This document shows, one piece after another, positions 1-7,041 of a stretch of 15,524 bases of DNA. The notes under the pieces were generated by a model that saw nothing but the letters and a program-made list of their open reading frames with translations, had not been told where the DNA came from and did no database searches. Source of the stretch: an uncultured Anaerotruncus sp. (GTDB lineage Bacteria > Bacillota > Clostridia > Oscillospirales > Ruminococcaceae); contig NZ_CABUCJ010000058.1 of the NCBI RefSeq assembly GCF_902490045.1, positions 1 to 15,524 of the forward strand, read 5' to 3'. The position numbers and the translations under genes are program-made. Positions within the stretch are counted from its first letter, which is position 1; each line of letters starts with the position of its first letter.

Positions 1-92
1 AAGCCGAGCGGGATAATGAGCTGGGAGGCCACGGCGGTGATTGCCGCGAACATTGCGGCGAGCACCATCCGGGTGACTTTCTGATGCCGCAT
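1..92 (-). CDS. bioY: BioY-like biotin transporter S component, N-terminal fragment
   Basis: The gene runs off the left edge; only the first 30 codons are present, starting at an ATG at 92-90. The residues begin MRHQKVTRMVLAAMFAAITA and continue VASQLIIPLG. A short basic start followed by a hydrophobic helix with AAMFAAITAV and then IPLG is the usual opening of BioY, the substrate-binding membrane subunit of the ECF-type biotin importer. It begins 16 bases after the fakA stop codon, so it is very likely co-transcribed with fakA. The upstream GGGG is only a weak ribosome site. Other S components of the ECF family start similarly, so the biotin assignment rests on a short fragment. Confidence 0.65.
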   Translation of the reverse strand, partial: MRHQKVTRMVLAAMFAAITAVASQLIIPLG

Positions 93-108
93 CACAAACG
101 ACCCCGCG

Positions 109-1770
109 TCATTCGACCGAAATGATGAAGTAGTAGACCGGCTGCCCGCCCTTGATGAGGGCCACCTCGACGTCGTCGGGCAGCTTGTCGGCCACCGCCT
201 CGCGCACGCTCTCGGCCAGCCCGTCCTCGATCTCCTCGCCGTAGAGCAGCGTCACAAAGCTGCTGTCCCGGTGGGTGAGGGCCTTTGCCAGCCGCACGAC
301 CGCGCGGGTGAGGTCCTTTTCGGTGAAGGCGAGCCTGCCGTTTTCCAGCGCGAGCAGCTCGCCCTCCCTGATCTTGTGCCCGTCGAAATCGCTGTCCCGC
401 GCCGCGAAGGTCACCTGCCCGGTCCCGACCCGCTCATACGCCTTCTGCATCGCGAGCTGGTTGGCCGTCGGGTCGGCGTCGGGGTCGAAGGCGAGCATCG
501 CCGACAGGCCCTGCGGGATGGTGCGCGTCTGGAGCACCACCACCCTGCGGTCGGCCAGCTTGGTCGCCTGCTCGGCGGCCATGATGATATTCTTGTTGTT
601 GGGCAGCACGAAGACCGTCTTGGCCGGGGTCGCGTGCACCGCCGAAAGGATGTCGTCGGTCGACGGGTTCATCGTCTGGCCGCCGCTCACGATGTTGTCG
701 ACGCCGAGGTCCTCGAAGAGCTTCTGGACCCCTTCGCCCGCGGCGACCGCCACAAAGCCGTACTCCCGCGACGGGTCGACCGCCGCATATTTGAAGCCGG
801 CGTCGCTCTCCGGCTCGACGACGCTCGCCTTCTGGGCCTCGTACTGCTCGCGCATGTTTTCGATTTTCAGGCTGGTGAGCTGCGCGCCGTTGGTTCCCGC
901 CTTTTCGAGTGCCTGGCCGGGATGGTCGGTGTGTACGTGGCATTTGATGATGTCGTCGTCGTCGACCACCACCACACAGTCGCCGATCGATTCAAGGAAC
1001 GCGCGCAGATCCTGCGGGTCGATCGAGTCCCCCGTCTTTTTGACGAGAAACTCGGTGCAGTAGGTGTGAGTGATCTCCCCCACGTATTCGCCCGCCGCGT
1101 TGCGGTCGGGATGGATCGAATCGCTGTCGGCGGGCTTCTCCTCGCCCGGCTCAATGCCCGGGCGGCCGTGGAAGACCTCGGACATGCCCTCGAAGACGAC
1201 GATCAGCCCCTGTCCGCCCGCATCGACGACGCCGGCTTTTTTGAGCACCGGCAGCAGCTCGGGGGTCTCGGCAAGCGCCTCGCGGCCGGCGTCGAGGATG
1301 ATATCCCAGATCTCCTCGGTCGTGGTATCGGCGTGAAGCTCCTCGCGCGCCCGCATCGCGGCGACGCGCGCCACGGTGAGGATGGTGCCCTCGGTGGGCT
1401 TCATGACCGCCTTGTAGGCCGACTCCACGCCCTTTTCCAGCGCGCGCACGATGTGCTCGGCGTCCGCCTCGGTCTCATTTTTGAGCCCGCGGGAAAAGCC
1501 GCGGAAGAGCAGCGAAAGGATGACGCCCGAGTTGCCGCGCGCGCCGCGCAGCAGCGCCGAGGCGCACACGTCCGCCACGCGGGAAACAGTCGCGTCGTCG
1601 GGGATGCGCTTGAGCTCCCGCCTGGCCGCCGAGGCGGACATCGACATGTTGGTTCCCGTATCGCCGTCCGGCACCGGGAAGACGTTGAGCGCGTCGACCG
1701 CCTGCCGCTGGTTGGAAATGTTGTTTGCTCCCGAGATAAACGCATCCCTGAGCATCCGTCCTGTAATCAC
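109..1770 (-). CDS. fakA: Fatty acid kinase catalytic subunit FakA (DAK2/DegV-like, YloV)
   Basis: A 553-residue protein with the full FakA layout. An N-terminal DhaL/DAK2-type kinase domain (about residues 5-200) carries the nucleotide and magnesium motif NVFPVPDGDTGTNM (N29, D35, D37) and a GARGNSGVI motif. A middle domain (about 230-320) contains the KCHVHTDHPG motif. A C-terminal DegV-like domain (about 335-553) ends in YYFIISVE. FakA phosphorylates fatty acids presented by FakB (DegV) proteins, feeding exogenous or recycled fatty acids into phospholipid synthesis. No fakB is in the window. The start is a GTG at 1770, ten bases after GGGGG; an ATG at 1755 is possible, but homologues keep the residues before it. 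The gene follows yloU by 36 bases, the conserved pairing. The length is normal for the family. Confidence 0.93.
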   Translation of the reverse strand: MITGRMLRDAFISGANNISNQRQAVDALNVFPVPDGDTGTNMSMSASAARRELKRIPDDATVSRVADVCASALLRGARGNSGVILSLLFRGFSRGLKNETEADAEHIVRALEKGVESAYKAVMKPTEGTILTVARVAAMRAREELHADTTTEEIWDIILDAGREALAETPELLPVLKKAGVVDAGGQGLIVVFEGMSEVFHGRPGIEPGEEKPADSDSIHPDRNAAGEYVGEITHTYCTEFLVKKTGDSIDPQDLRAFLESIGDCVVVVDDDDIIKCHVHTDHPGQALEKAGTNGAQLTSLKIENMREQYEAQKASVVEPESDAGFKYAAVDPSREYGFVAVAAGEGVQKLFEDLGVDNIVSGGQTMNPSTDDILSAVHATPAKTVFVLPNNKNIIMAAEQATKLADRRVVVLQTRTIPQGLSAMLAFDPDADPTANQLAMQKAYERVGTGQVTFAARDSDFDGHKIREGELLALENGRLAFTEKDLTRAVVRLAKALTHRDSSFVTLLYGEEIEDGLAESVREAVADKLPDDVEVALIKGGQPVYYFIISVE

Positions 1771-1806
1771 GATCTTATGACCCCCATCTCAGAAGTTTTG
1801 CATCCG

Positions 1807-2163
1807 TTATGCGTTCTCGGTTTTCATCGCGTCGACGAAGACGTTGACCTTCGCCACGTCGAGCCCGGTGGCCTGCTCCACCGTATAGCGCACCCGGTTG
1901 ACGATGCTGCGGGTGACCGCCGCGATATTCATGCCGTAGATGACCACGATGTGCAGGTCGACGATGAGCCCGCCGCCCGAGGTGCGCACACGCACCCCTT
2001 CGTCGGGGGTCTTCTTGCCGCGGATGGCGGCGCGCAGCCCCTGCGCGGGGGAACTGACCATGCCCACGACGCCGAAGCACTCGGACGCCGCTTTCCCGAC
2101 AAGGTTGGAAAAATACTCCTGGGAGATTTCCACCGTGCCGTACTGGTTCTCGATGCTGATCAA
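1807..2163 (-). CDS. yloU: Asp23/Gls24 family envelope stress protein (YloU-like)
   Basis: A 118-residue acidic protein of the Asp23/Gls24 (DUF322) family. Visible family features are the opening YGTVEISQEYFSNLVGKAA, the CFGVVGM segment, and the later GGGLIVDLHIVVIYGMNIAAV and V-N-V-F-V-D-A strands. YloU-type members lie directly upstream of yloV/fakA in many Bacillota; the biochemical role is not established, though relatives associate with the membrane and alkaline or envelope stress. The start is a TTG at 2163, chosen because GGAGG lies nine bases upstream and the family alignment begins there; no in-frame ATG fits. It is the first gene of the yloU-fakA-bioY unit. Confidence 0.9.
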   Translation of the reverse strand: MISIENQYGTVEISQEYFSNLVGKAASECFGVVGMVSSPAQGLRAAIRGKKTPDEGVRVRTSGGGLIVDLHIVVIYGMNIAAVTRSIVNRVRYTVEQATGLDVAKVNVFVDAMKTENA

Positions 2164-2224
2164 AACGAAAAACCTCCATTCTATACTGCCGGCGCAATGT
2201 TACGGAATCATGCGGGGTAAAATT

Positions 2225-3769
2225 CTACCATTCCATTATATTATAGAAAATATCCTGCTCCGTTGCAAGGATTTCCGCCTGGAAGGCCCGTTCAAACGAA
2301 ACCGCCCCCTGCCGGAAGACGAGCGGGATAAAGGGCGTCTGGACGGAGAACGCCTCGCAGAGCGCCTCCACGCCGGTTCCGGACGCGCGGTAGGCGCGCG
2401 CCAGGTCACTCAGGTACTCGCTGTAGGGGGCCGCGTAGCCGAGGGCCCCGCCGTTTAAAAGCAGGGAAAAATCCATGTTGTCCATCAGCCGCGTCTCGCC
2501 GATATAGAGATCGTAGTTGTAGCCCGCGAGGCTCGACTGGTACTGGGAAAACGACTGGGACACGACCTCCACCCTGATCCCCAGCCGCGCGAGCTGTTCG
2601 GCGATCAGCGCGGCAGCCGCGTTGCGCGCGGCGTTTTCGCTGTTCACGAGCAGGCGCAGGGTGACGGGCGCGCCGTAGCGCAGCCGCCAGCCGTCGTCGT
2701 CCTTCTGCCGCAGCCCGAGCCCGTCGAGCAGCTCCCCGGCACCCGTCAGGTCGCGCGGCGCGGAAAGCTCGATCGGCTCCATGCGGTAGAAGTCGGGGTT
2801 CAGCGGGTACATCGTCGCCCGCGCGCGGGAGATGTACGCCTTCTGCACCAGCTCGTCGCGGTTGACCGCCAGCGAGAGCGCCTGCCGGAAGGCGGGCTCC
2901 GCCAGCAGGCCGCGGCTCCCGTTGATCCCGACATAGACGAGGTTGTTGAGGGAGACGGGCGCGCTCTGGGCGGAGAGGTTCGAGAGCTCGGGGTCGCTCA
3001 GGTCGGAGTAGACGAGATCCACATCCCCCGTGCGCAGGCTGAAGCCGAGCGCGCCCGGGTCGGACACCCCCACCAGCAGCACCCTTTTGATATCGCCCGC
3101 CTCCTGCCAGTAGAGGGGGTTCTGCTCAAGGATGACCCCCTGCCGCCAGGTGCCCGAGACATAGTACTTGCTGACGCCGACGGGGAAATTCTCACCCGCC
3201 GTGCCCTCCTTGACGATCGGGAAGGAGAGCAGCGCGGGGAAATCCGCATCGGCGGAATAGAGCCGGAAGACGACGTCGCCGTCGCCGTTGACCGAGCACC
3301 CCGACACGTTCTGGAGCATCTGCTTCCAGTTGGAGTCGGAGGCGATCGCGGTCGTGAACGAGTAGATGACGTCCTTGCCGTCCAGCCGGGTGCCGTCCCA
3401 GAAGAGCGCGTCCCCGCGCAGCTTCACGACGTACTGCCTGCCGTCCGTCTGCGTAATCTCCCGCGCCAGCTGGTTTTCCGGTCGCCAGGTCTTATCGGGC
3501 CGGGTGAGGCTGTCGTAGAGCAGCGGAACGAGCTGCCGGTTGAGCTGGGAGGTCATCGTATAGGGGTTGAGAGTGTCCGAGGGGTCGTAGGCCACGCGCA
3601 CCTCGTCCCCGACGGACGCGGCGGGTTCCTCAGGCTCCGTCCCGGACGGGGCCGGCTCCTGCAGCTGCCCCGTGATATCCACCTGCTGCTGGTCGCTCAG
3701 GTCCACGGGGGCGCATCCGCCCAAGAGGACCGCCAGCGCCGCCAGCAGCGCAAAAAAACGCTTTTTCAT
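2225..3769 (-). CDS. Oligopeptide-type ABC transporter substrate-binding lipoprotein (SBP family 5)
   Basis: A 514-residue exported lipoprotein. The start at 3769 (MKKRFFALL) was chosen over an upstream in-frame ATG because GGAG lies six bases before it and it gives a clean lipoprotein signal peptide ending LLGGC (Cys19). After an acidic, proline-rich linker (about 20-50) come the family-5 landmarks: LNPYTMTSQLNRQLVPLLYD, LFWDGTRLDGKDVIYSF, a NPLYW motif, and FRQALSLAVNRDELVQ near residue 300. The family binds oligopeptides, dipeptides, nickel or glycosides outside the membrane for an ABC importer. No permease or ATPase genes adjoin it, so it is an orphan that must share a transporter encoded elsewhere, or serve in sensing. 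It has its own promoter. Substrate unknown. Confidence 0.9.
   Translation of the reverse strand: MKKRFFALLAALAVLLGGCAPVDLSDQQQVDITGQLQEPAPSGTEPEEPAASVGDEVRVAYDPSDTLNPYTMTSQLNRQLVPLLYDSLTRPDKTWRPENQLAREITQTDGRQYVVKLRGDALFWDGTRLDGKDVIYSFTTAIASDSNWKQMLQNVSGCSVNGDGDVVFRLYSADADFPALLSFPIVKEGTAGENFPVGVSKYYVSGTWRQGVILEQNPLYWQEAGDIKRVLLVGVSDPGALGFSLRTGDVDLVYSDLSDPELSNLSAQSAPVSLNNLVYVGINGSRGLLAEPAFRQALSLAVNRDELVQKAYISRARATMYPLNPDFYRMEPIELSAPRDLTGAGELLDGLGLRQKDDDGWRLRYGAPVTLRLLVNSENAARNAAAALIAEQLARLGIRVEVVSQSFSQYQSSLAGYNYDLYIGETRLMDNMDFSLLLNGGALGYAAPYSEYLSDLARAYRASGTGVEALCEAFSVQTPFIPLVFRQGAVSFERAFQAEILATEQDIFYNIMEW
2235..2268 (-). promoter_or_regulatory. Promoter for yloU-fakA, inside the 3' end of the upstream gene
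   Basis: On the minus strand a TTGCAA -35 box (2268-2263) is separated by exactly 17 bases from TATAAT (2245-2240), and a second TATAAT overlaps it at 2240-2235. This is close to sigma-A consensus. The predicted start near 2233 gives a leader of about 70 bases before the yloU TTG codon. The elements lie within the last codons of the family-5 binding protein, whose stop is at 2225. Confidence 0.7.
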
Positions 3770-3793
3770 CCTGCACTCCAATGCCATCGTCCC

Positions 3794-3810
3794 GGCGGCC
3801 GGCGGCCGCC
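3794..3810 (-). promoter_or_regulatory. GC-rich hairpin in the leader of the family-5 binding protein
   Basis: Seven-base arms GGCGGCC and GGCCGCC (3794-3800 and 3804-3810) flank a three-base loop. The element lies in the transcribed leader, between the predicted start near 3835 and the ribosome site. No run of T follows, so it is not a terminator. It could be an operator, an mRNA-stabilising hairpin, or chance in a GC-rich genome. Confidence 0.35.
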
Positions 3811-3841
3811 CAACGGATTCCACGCCATGTAAATCCTAAAT

Positions 3842-3870
3842 ATTATACCCCATAGGCCGTGCAATTTCAA
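3842..3870 (-). promoter_or_regulatory. Sigma-A type promoter of the family-5 binding protein
   Basis: On the minus strand TTGAAA (3870-3865) and TATAAT (3847-3842) are separated by exactly 17 bases. The predicted transcript begins near 3835, giving a leader of about 66 bases to the ATG at 3769. It follows immediately after the ymdB terminator, as expected for a new unit. Confidence 0.75.
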
Positions 3871-3889
3871 CGCAGCTTTGTGAACATTC

Positions 3890-3931
3890 CTAAAAAACAC
3901 AAAAATCCCCGCGGCCGGCAGGGCCGCGGGG
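3890..3931 (-). terminator. Intrinsic terminator after ymdB
   Basis: A perfect 10-base-pair stem (3907-3916 with 3922-3931, arms CCCCGCGGCC and GGCCGCGGGG) has a five-base loop. On the minus strand it is followed by ATTTTTGTGTTTTTT. It begins 28 bases after the ymdB stop codon. Confidence 0.88.
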
Positions 3932-3958
3932 GCTTATTCTCCGGTTTTCAGCTTTTGG

Positions 3959-4729
3959 TCAGGGGACCCGGATCCGCTCGATCCGCTCGACCTTCCCGGG
4001 CGTCTTCCCGAACACGAGCAGCACGCCGCACAGCTCGACCTGCCCGGGGTCGTTCTGGAAACGCACCGGCAGCCCAGTGCGCAGCCGCTCGATCGCCCGT
4101 TCCTTCTCCACACCGAGGATCGAGTCCCGTCCGCCGCACATGCCCGCGTCGGTGATATAGGCGGTCCCCTGCGGCAGCAGCCGCTCGTCGGCGGTCTGCA
4201 CATGGGTGTGGGTGCCGATCACCGCGGACACCCGGCCGTCGAGGTAGTGGCCGAGCGCGAGCATCTCCGCCGTCGCCTCCGCGTGGAAATCCACAAGGAT
4301 GTTGGGGCAGTTGATCCCGGAAAGCAGCGCGTCCGCCGCGTCAAACGGGCTCGCGAGCGGCGGGTCCATGTAGACGCGCCCCTGGAGGTTTACCACCGCG
4401 AGCGGGAAGGCGGGATTGTCGTGGAGGAACCACCCCTTCCCCGGCGCGGACGGATGGAAATTCGCGGGCCGCACGATGCCGTTCCCCTCCTCGAGCAGGT
4501 CGTACACGTCGCGGCGGCGCAGCGCATGGTTGCCCGTCGTGAGCACGTCCACCCCGCTCGCAAAGAGGTGCTGGGCGCTGTAGGGGGTGATCCCGTTGCC
4601 CTCGGCGGAATTCTCCCCGTTGGCGACCACGATCCCGGCGGACAGCTCCTTTTTCAGCCCCGGCAGCTCGCGGCGGACCTTTTCACAGCCCGCCTGTCCC
4701 ACCACGTCCCCCAAAAACAGTACGTTCAT
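3959..4729 (-). CDS. ymdB: YmdB-family metallophosphodiesterase
   Basis: A 256-residue cytoplasmic enzyme with the family's two-metal site intact: D8 in FLGDVVG, E39-N40 in NGENSAEGNGIT, N67-H68 in TTGNH, H149 in VDFHAEAT, and H174/H176 in GTHTHVQTAD. Homologues hydrolyse 2',3'-cyclic nucleotides (cAMP phosphodiesterase activity in Bacillus subtilis) and affect the choice between motility and biofilm; that role is known for relatives only. The usual TTGNHIWD and MCGP segments are TTGNHALR and MCGG here, small departures outside the metal ligands. GGAGG lies four bases before the ATG. The gene lies 63 bases behind the transporter ATPase gene, separated by a terminator-like hairpin. Confidence 0.92.
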   Translation of the reverse strand: MNVLFLGDVVGQAGCEKVRRELPGLKKELSAGIVVANGENSAEGNGITPYSAQHLFASGVDVLTTGNHALRRRDVYDLLEEGNGIVRPANFHPSAPGKGWFLHDNPAFPLAVVNLQGRVYMDPPLASPFDAADALLSGINCPNILVDFHAEATAEMLALGHYLDGRVSAVIGTHTHVQTADERLLPQGTAYITDAGMCGGRDSILGVEKERAIERLRTGLPVRFQNDPGQVELCGVLLVFGKTPGKVERIERIRVP

Positions 4730-4745
4730 AGTGCCTCCATCCAGC

Positions 4746-4779
4746 GAAAATCCCGCAGGGGCGCGCGGCGCCCCTGCGG
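4746..4779 (-). terminator. Terminator-like hairpin between the ABC ATPase gene and ymdB
   Basis: A perfect 12-base-pair stem (4753-4764 with 4768-4779, arm CCGCAGGGGCGC) has a three-base loop. On the minus strand it is followed by GATTTTC, so the U run is only four long. It lies 13 bases after the ATPase stop codon. Because the ymdB start codon is only 23 bases further on, this may be a partial terminator or attenuator. Confidence 0.7.
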
Positions 4780-4792
4780 TCAGTCGGTAATC

Positions 4793-5515
4793 CTATAGAA
4801 TCTTGGACAAAAAGTCCTTCGTGCGCGGGTTGCGCGGATTCGCGAAGAACTCCTGCGGCGTGTTCTGCTCGAGAATCTGCCCCTCGTCCATAAAGAGCAC
4901 GCGGGTTCCCACCTCGCGCGCGAAGCCCATCTCGTGGGTGACGACGACCATTGTCATCCCCTCCTCCGCGAGCTGGATCATCAGGTCGAGCACCTCGCCG
5001 ACCATCTCGGGGTCGAGGGCGGAGGTCGGCTCGTCGAAGAGCATCACGTCGGGATTCATCGCCAGCGCCCGCACGATCGCGATCCGCTGCTGCTGTCCGC
5101 CCGAAAGCTGGCTCGGATAGGCGTCCGCCTTTTCCGCGAGCCCAATGCGGTTTAAAAGCTGCATCGCCTTCTCCTCCGCCTCGGCGGGGGTCATGATCTT
5201 GAGCTTGACGGGCGCAAGGGTGATGTTCTCCCTGACCGACAGGTGCGCGAAGAGGTTGAACTGCTGGAACACCATGCCCATCTTCTGGCGCAGGCGGTTA
5301 ATGTTGCACTTGGGGTCGCAGATATTGGTCCCCTCGAACCAGATTTCGCCCCCCGACGGCTCCTCGAGCCGGTTGAGGCAGCGCAGGAAGGTGGATTTGC
5401 CCGAGCCGGACGGCCCGACGACGACCACCTTTTCCCCCTTGTTGATCGTCTCGTTGATGCCGCGGAGCACCTCGAGACCCTTGAAAGACTTGCGGAGATC
5501 TTTAACCTCGATCAC
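4793..5515 (-). CDS. Polar amino-acid ABC transporter ATP-binding protein (GlnQ family)
   Basis: A 240-residue ATPase of the polar amino-acid uptake family, energising import at the inner face of the membrane. Motifs in order: Walker A GPSGSGKST (34-42), Q-loop VFQQFNLF (82-89), signature LSGGQQQR (137-144), Walker B VMLFDEPTSALD (157-168), and H-loop His194 in VVTHEMGFA. The start is a GTG at 5515 with GGAGG ten bases upstream; the reading begins MIEVKDLRKSF as in relatives. It overlaps the last 14 bases of the permease gene, which implies translational coupling. It is the third gene of the binding protein-permease-ATPase operon. The substrate (glutamine, cystine, arginine or other) cannot be set from this sequence. 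Confidence 0.95.
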   Translation of the reverse strand: MIEVKDLRKSFKGLEVLRGINETINKGEKVVVVGPSGSGKSTFLRCLNRLEEPSGGEIWFEGTNICDPKCNINRLRQKMGMVFQQFNLFAHLSVRENITLAPVKLKIMTPAEAEEKAMQLLNRIGLAEKADAYPSQLSGGQQQRIAIVRALAMNPDVMLFDEPTSALDPEMVGEVLDLMIQLAEEGMTMVVVTHEMGFAREVGTRVLFMDEGQILEQNTPQEFFANPRNPRTKDFLSKIL

Positions 5516-6167
5516 TGCGCGCCAGCCTCCTTTCCAGCCGTGCGAAGAGGCTCGACAGCCCCAGCGTCAGGCAGAGATAGATCACCGCCGCGGAGAGCAG
5601 CGGCACCCACGCGTTGAAGGTCGCGTTGCGGATCATGTCGCTGGCCTTGGTCAGATCCATGAGCGCGATGTAGCTGGCGACCGCCGTCTCCTTGATGAGC
5701 ACGACGAACTCGTTGGTGTAGGTGGGGAGCACCGCCTTGACCGCCTGGGGGATCACGATCGACCACATGGTCTGCGCTCTGCCCAGTCCGAGCGACCGGC
5801 CGGCCTCCGTCTGCCCGACCGGGACCCCCTGGATGCCCGCGCGGAAGATTTCCGCGCAGTAGGCGCCCGAGTTCACGCCGAAGCTGACGATCGCGATCGC
5901 AAGTTTCGGCATGCCGGTCGGTGCGAAGAGGATGAAGTTGAAGATCATCAGCTGGGTCACCATCGGGATGCCGCGGATGATCGTGATGTAGGCCTTGGCG
6001 ATTCCGCCGAGGACCCGGTTGCCCGACACCCGCATGAGCGCCATGACGGCGCCGATGATCGTGCCGATCACGATCGCGCCCAGGGCGATGATGATCGTGT
6101 TGCCCAGGCCCTCGAGGATCAGCTTCCAGCGGTCCATGGCAATCAGGTTTTGATAGATCGCATGCAT
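5502..6167 (-). CDS. Polar amino-acid ABC transporter permease (HisM/GlnP family)
   Basis: A 221-residue integral membrane permease. Hydrophobic spans lie at about residues 22-46, 57-82, 88-102 and 185-208. The cytoplasmic EAA loop that contacts the ATPase runs from YCAEIFRAGIQGVPVGQTEA (about 103-122) through GRSLGLGRAQ to IVIPQA. Permeases of this family form homo- or heterodimers; only one permease gene is present, which favours a homodimer. The ATG at 6167 has GGGAGG seven bases upstream. It is separated from the binding protein gene by 75 bases containing a hairpin, and overlaps the ATPase gene. Confidence 0.94.
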   Translation of the reverse strand: MHAIYQNLIAMDRWKLILEGLGNTIIIALGAIVIGTIIGAVMALMRVSGNRVLGGIAKAYITIIRGIPMVTQLMIFNFILFAPTGMPKLAIAIVSFGVNSGAYCAEIFRAGIQGVPVGQTEAGRSLGLGRAQTMWSIVIPQAVKAVLPTYTNEFVVLIKETAVASYIALMDLTKASDMIRNATFNAWVPLLSAAVIYLCLTLGLSSLFARLERRLARSDRG

Positions 6168-6192
6168 TGGCGTTCCTCCCTAAACAGGAGCG

Positions 6193-6216
6193 GGGCGGGG
6201 CCGAAAGGCCCCACCC
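6193..6216 (-). promoter_or_regulatory. Intercistronic hairpin between binding protein and permease genes
   Basis: A six-base-pair core (6197-6202 with 6207-6212, GGGGCC/GGCCCC) with a four-base loop is extended by three pairs after one C-A mismatch. No U run follows on the minus strand, so it is unlikely to terminate fully. Hairpins at this place in transporter operons commonly protect the upstream binding-protein message and lower downstream expression; that role is inferred here. Confidence 0.55.
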
Positions 6217-6242
6217 GGCATCCCCGTTTCCATACTTAATGC

Positions 6243-7019
6243 TTATTTGCGGACGATGACGACCTGCTTGGAGGAGTAGTAGGGCTCGGAGAAGTCGACG
6301 CTCTGACGGCGCTCCTCGGTGGCGGTCATGCCGGCGGCGACAAAGTCGATCGTGCCGGTGTCAAGCGCGGAAAGCAGGCTGTCGAACGCCATGTCCTCGA
6401 CCTGGAGCTTCCTGCCCATGTCCTTGGCGACGTTCTGCGCCATCGAGATGTCGAAGCCGACGATCTCGGAGCCCTCGGCGTACTCGAAGGGCTTGAAGGC
6501 CGCGTTGGTGCCCATCTTGATCACATCGCCCGAGGTCTCGACGTTCTCGGGGACCTTGATCGCCTCCTCGCCCTCGGCGGGCATGAAGGCGTTCACAAGC
6601 GCCTCGTAGGAGCCGTCGCCCTGCATCCGCGCGATCGTCGCGTTGATCGCGTCAAGCAGCTCGGTGTTGCCCTTCTTGACGGCGATCGCGTACTCCTCGG
6701 GCTCGAGGTTGAAGTCGATGATCGTCAGGTCGTCGTTCTGCGCGACGATCGATTTGGCCGGGAGCTCGTCGAGCACGACCGCGTCGAGCTTGCCGTTCTT
6801 GAGGTCGAGCGCCGCGTCCATGCCGGACTTGTAGCTGCCGAGCTGGGCGTCGGCGACGCTTTCCTGCACGTAGATTTCTCCGGTGGTGCCCGCCTGGACG
6901 CCGATCTTCTTGCCGTTCAGGTCCTCGACCGTGTTGATGGCGACCTGCGCCTTCTTGCCGCACGCCGCGAGGGAAAGCACCATCAGGGCCGCGAGGGCCA
7001 GAGCCATTGCCTTTTTCAT
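6243..7019 (-). CDS. Amino-acid ABC transporter substrate-binding lipoprotein, circularly permuted family-3 fold
   Basis: A 258-residue lipoprotein. The ATG at 7019 has GGGAGG upstream and gives a signal peptide ending LSLAAC (Cys20); an upstream in-frame start is less likely. The order of the family-3 halves is swapped. Residues 30-145 (VEDLNGKKIGVQAGTTGE, AVVLDELPA, EEYAIAVKKGN, ending GSYEALVNAF) normally form the second half. Residues 168-258 (KMGTNAAFKPFEY, GFDISMA, GMTATEERRQSVDFSEPYYS, ending VVIVRK) normally come first. A linker of about 22 residues (146-167) joins them. The expected ligand residues remain: the GMT segment, R237, T45/T46 and D84. The protein begins and ends at what is normally the first hinge strand. 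It is first in an operon with permease and ATPase genes. Substrate unknown; polar amino acid by family. Confidence 0.92.
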   Translation of the reverse strand: MKKAMALALAALMVLSLAACGKKAQVAINTVEDLNGKKIGVQAGTTGEIYVQESVADAQLGSYKSGMDAALDLKNGKLDAVVLDELPAKSIVAQNDDLTIIDFNLEPEEYAIAVKKGNTELLDAINATIARMQGDGSYEALVNAFMPAEGEEAIKVPENVETSGDVIKMGTNAAFKPFEYAEGSEIVGFDISMAQNVAKDMGRKLQVEDMAFDSLLSALDTGTIDFVAAGMTATEERRQSVDFSEPYYSSKQVVIVRK

Positions 7020-7041
7020 TTTCCGTTCCTCCCAATCTGAT

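Noticed and set aside
2178..2185. TATAGAAT as a -10 box for yloU
   Set aside because: The transcript would start at or after the ribosome site, so it cannot serve yloU; the promoter at 2235-2268 is much better.
271..2220. A 649-codon open frame on the plus strand across fakA and yloU
   Set aside because: It is antisense to two well-recognised genes, has an Arg/His/Asp-rich composition typical of reversed GC-rich code, and shows no family motif.
6193..6216. Hairpin as a true terminator of the binding-protein gene
   Set aside because: No U run follows; the operon must continue into the permease and ATPase genes.
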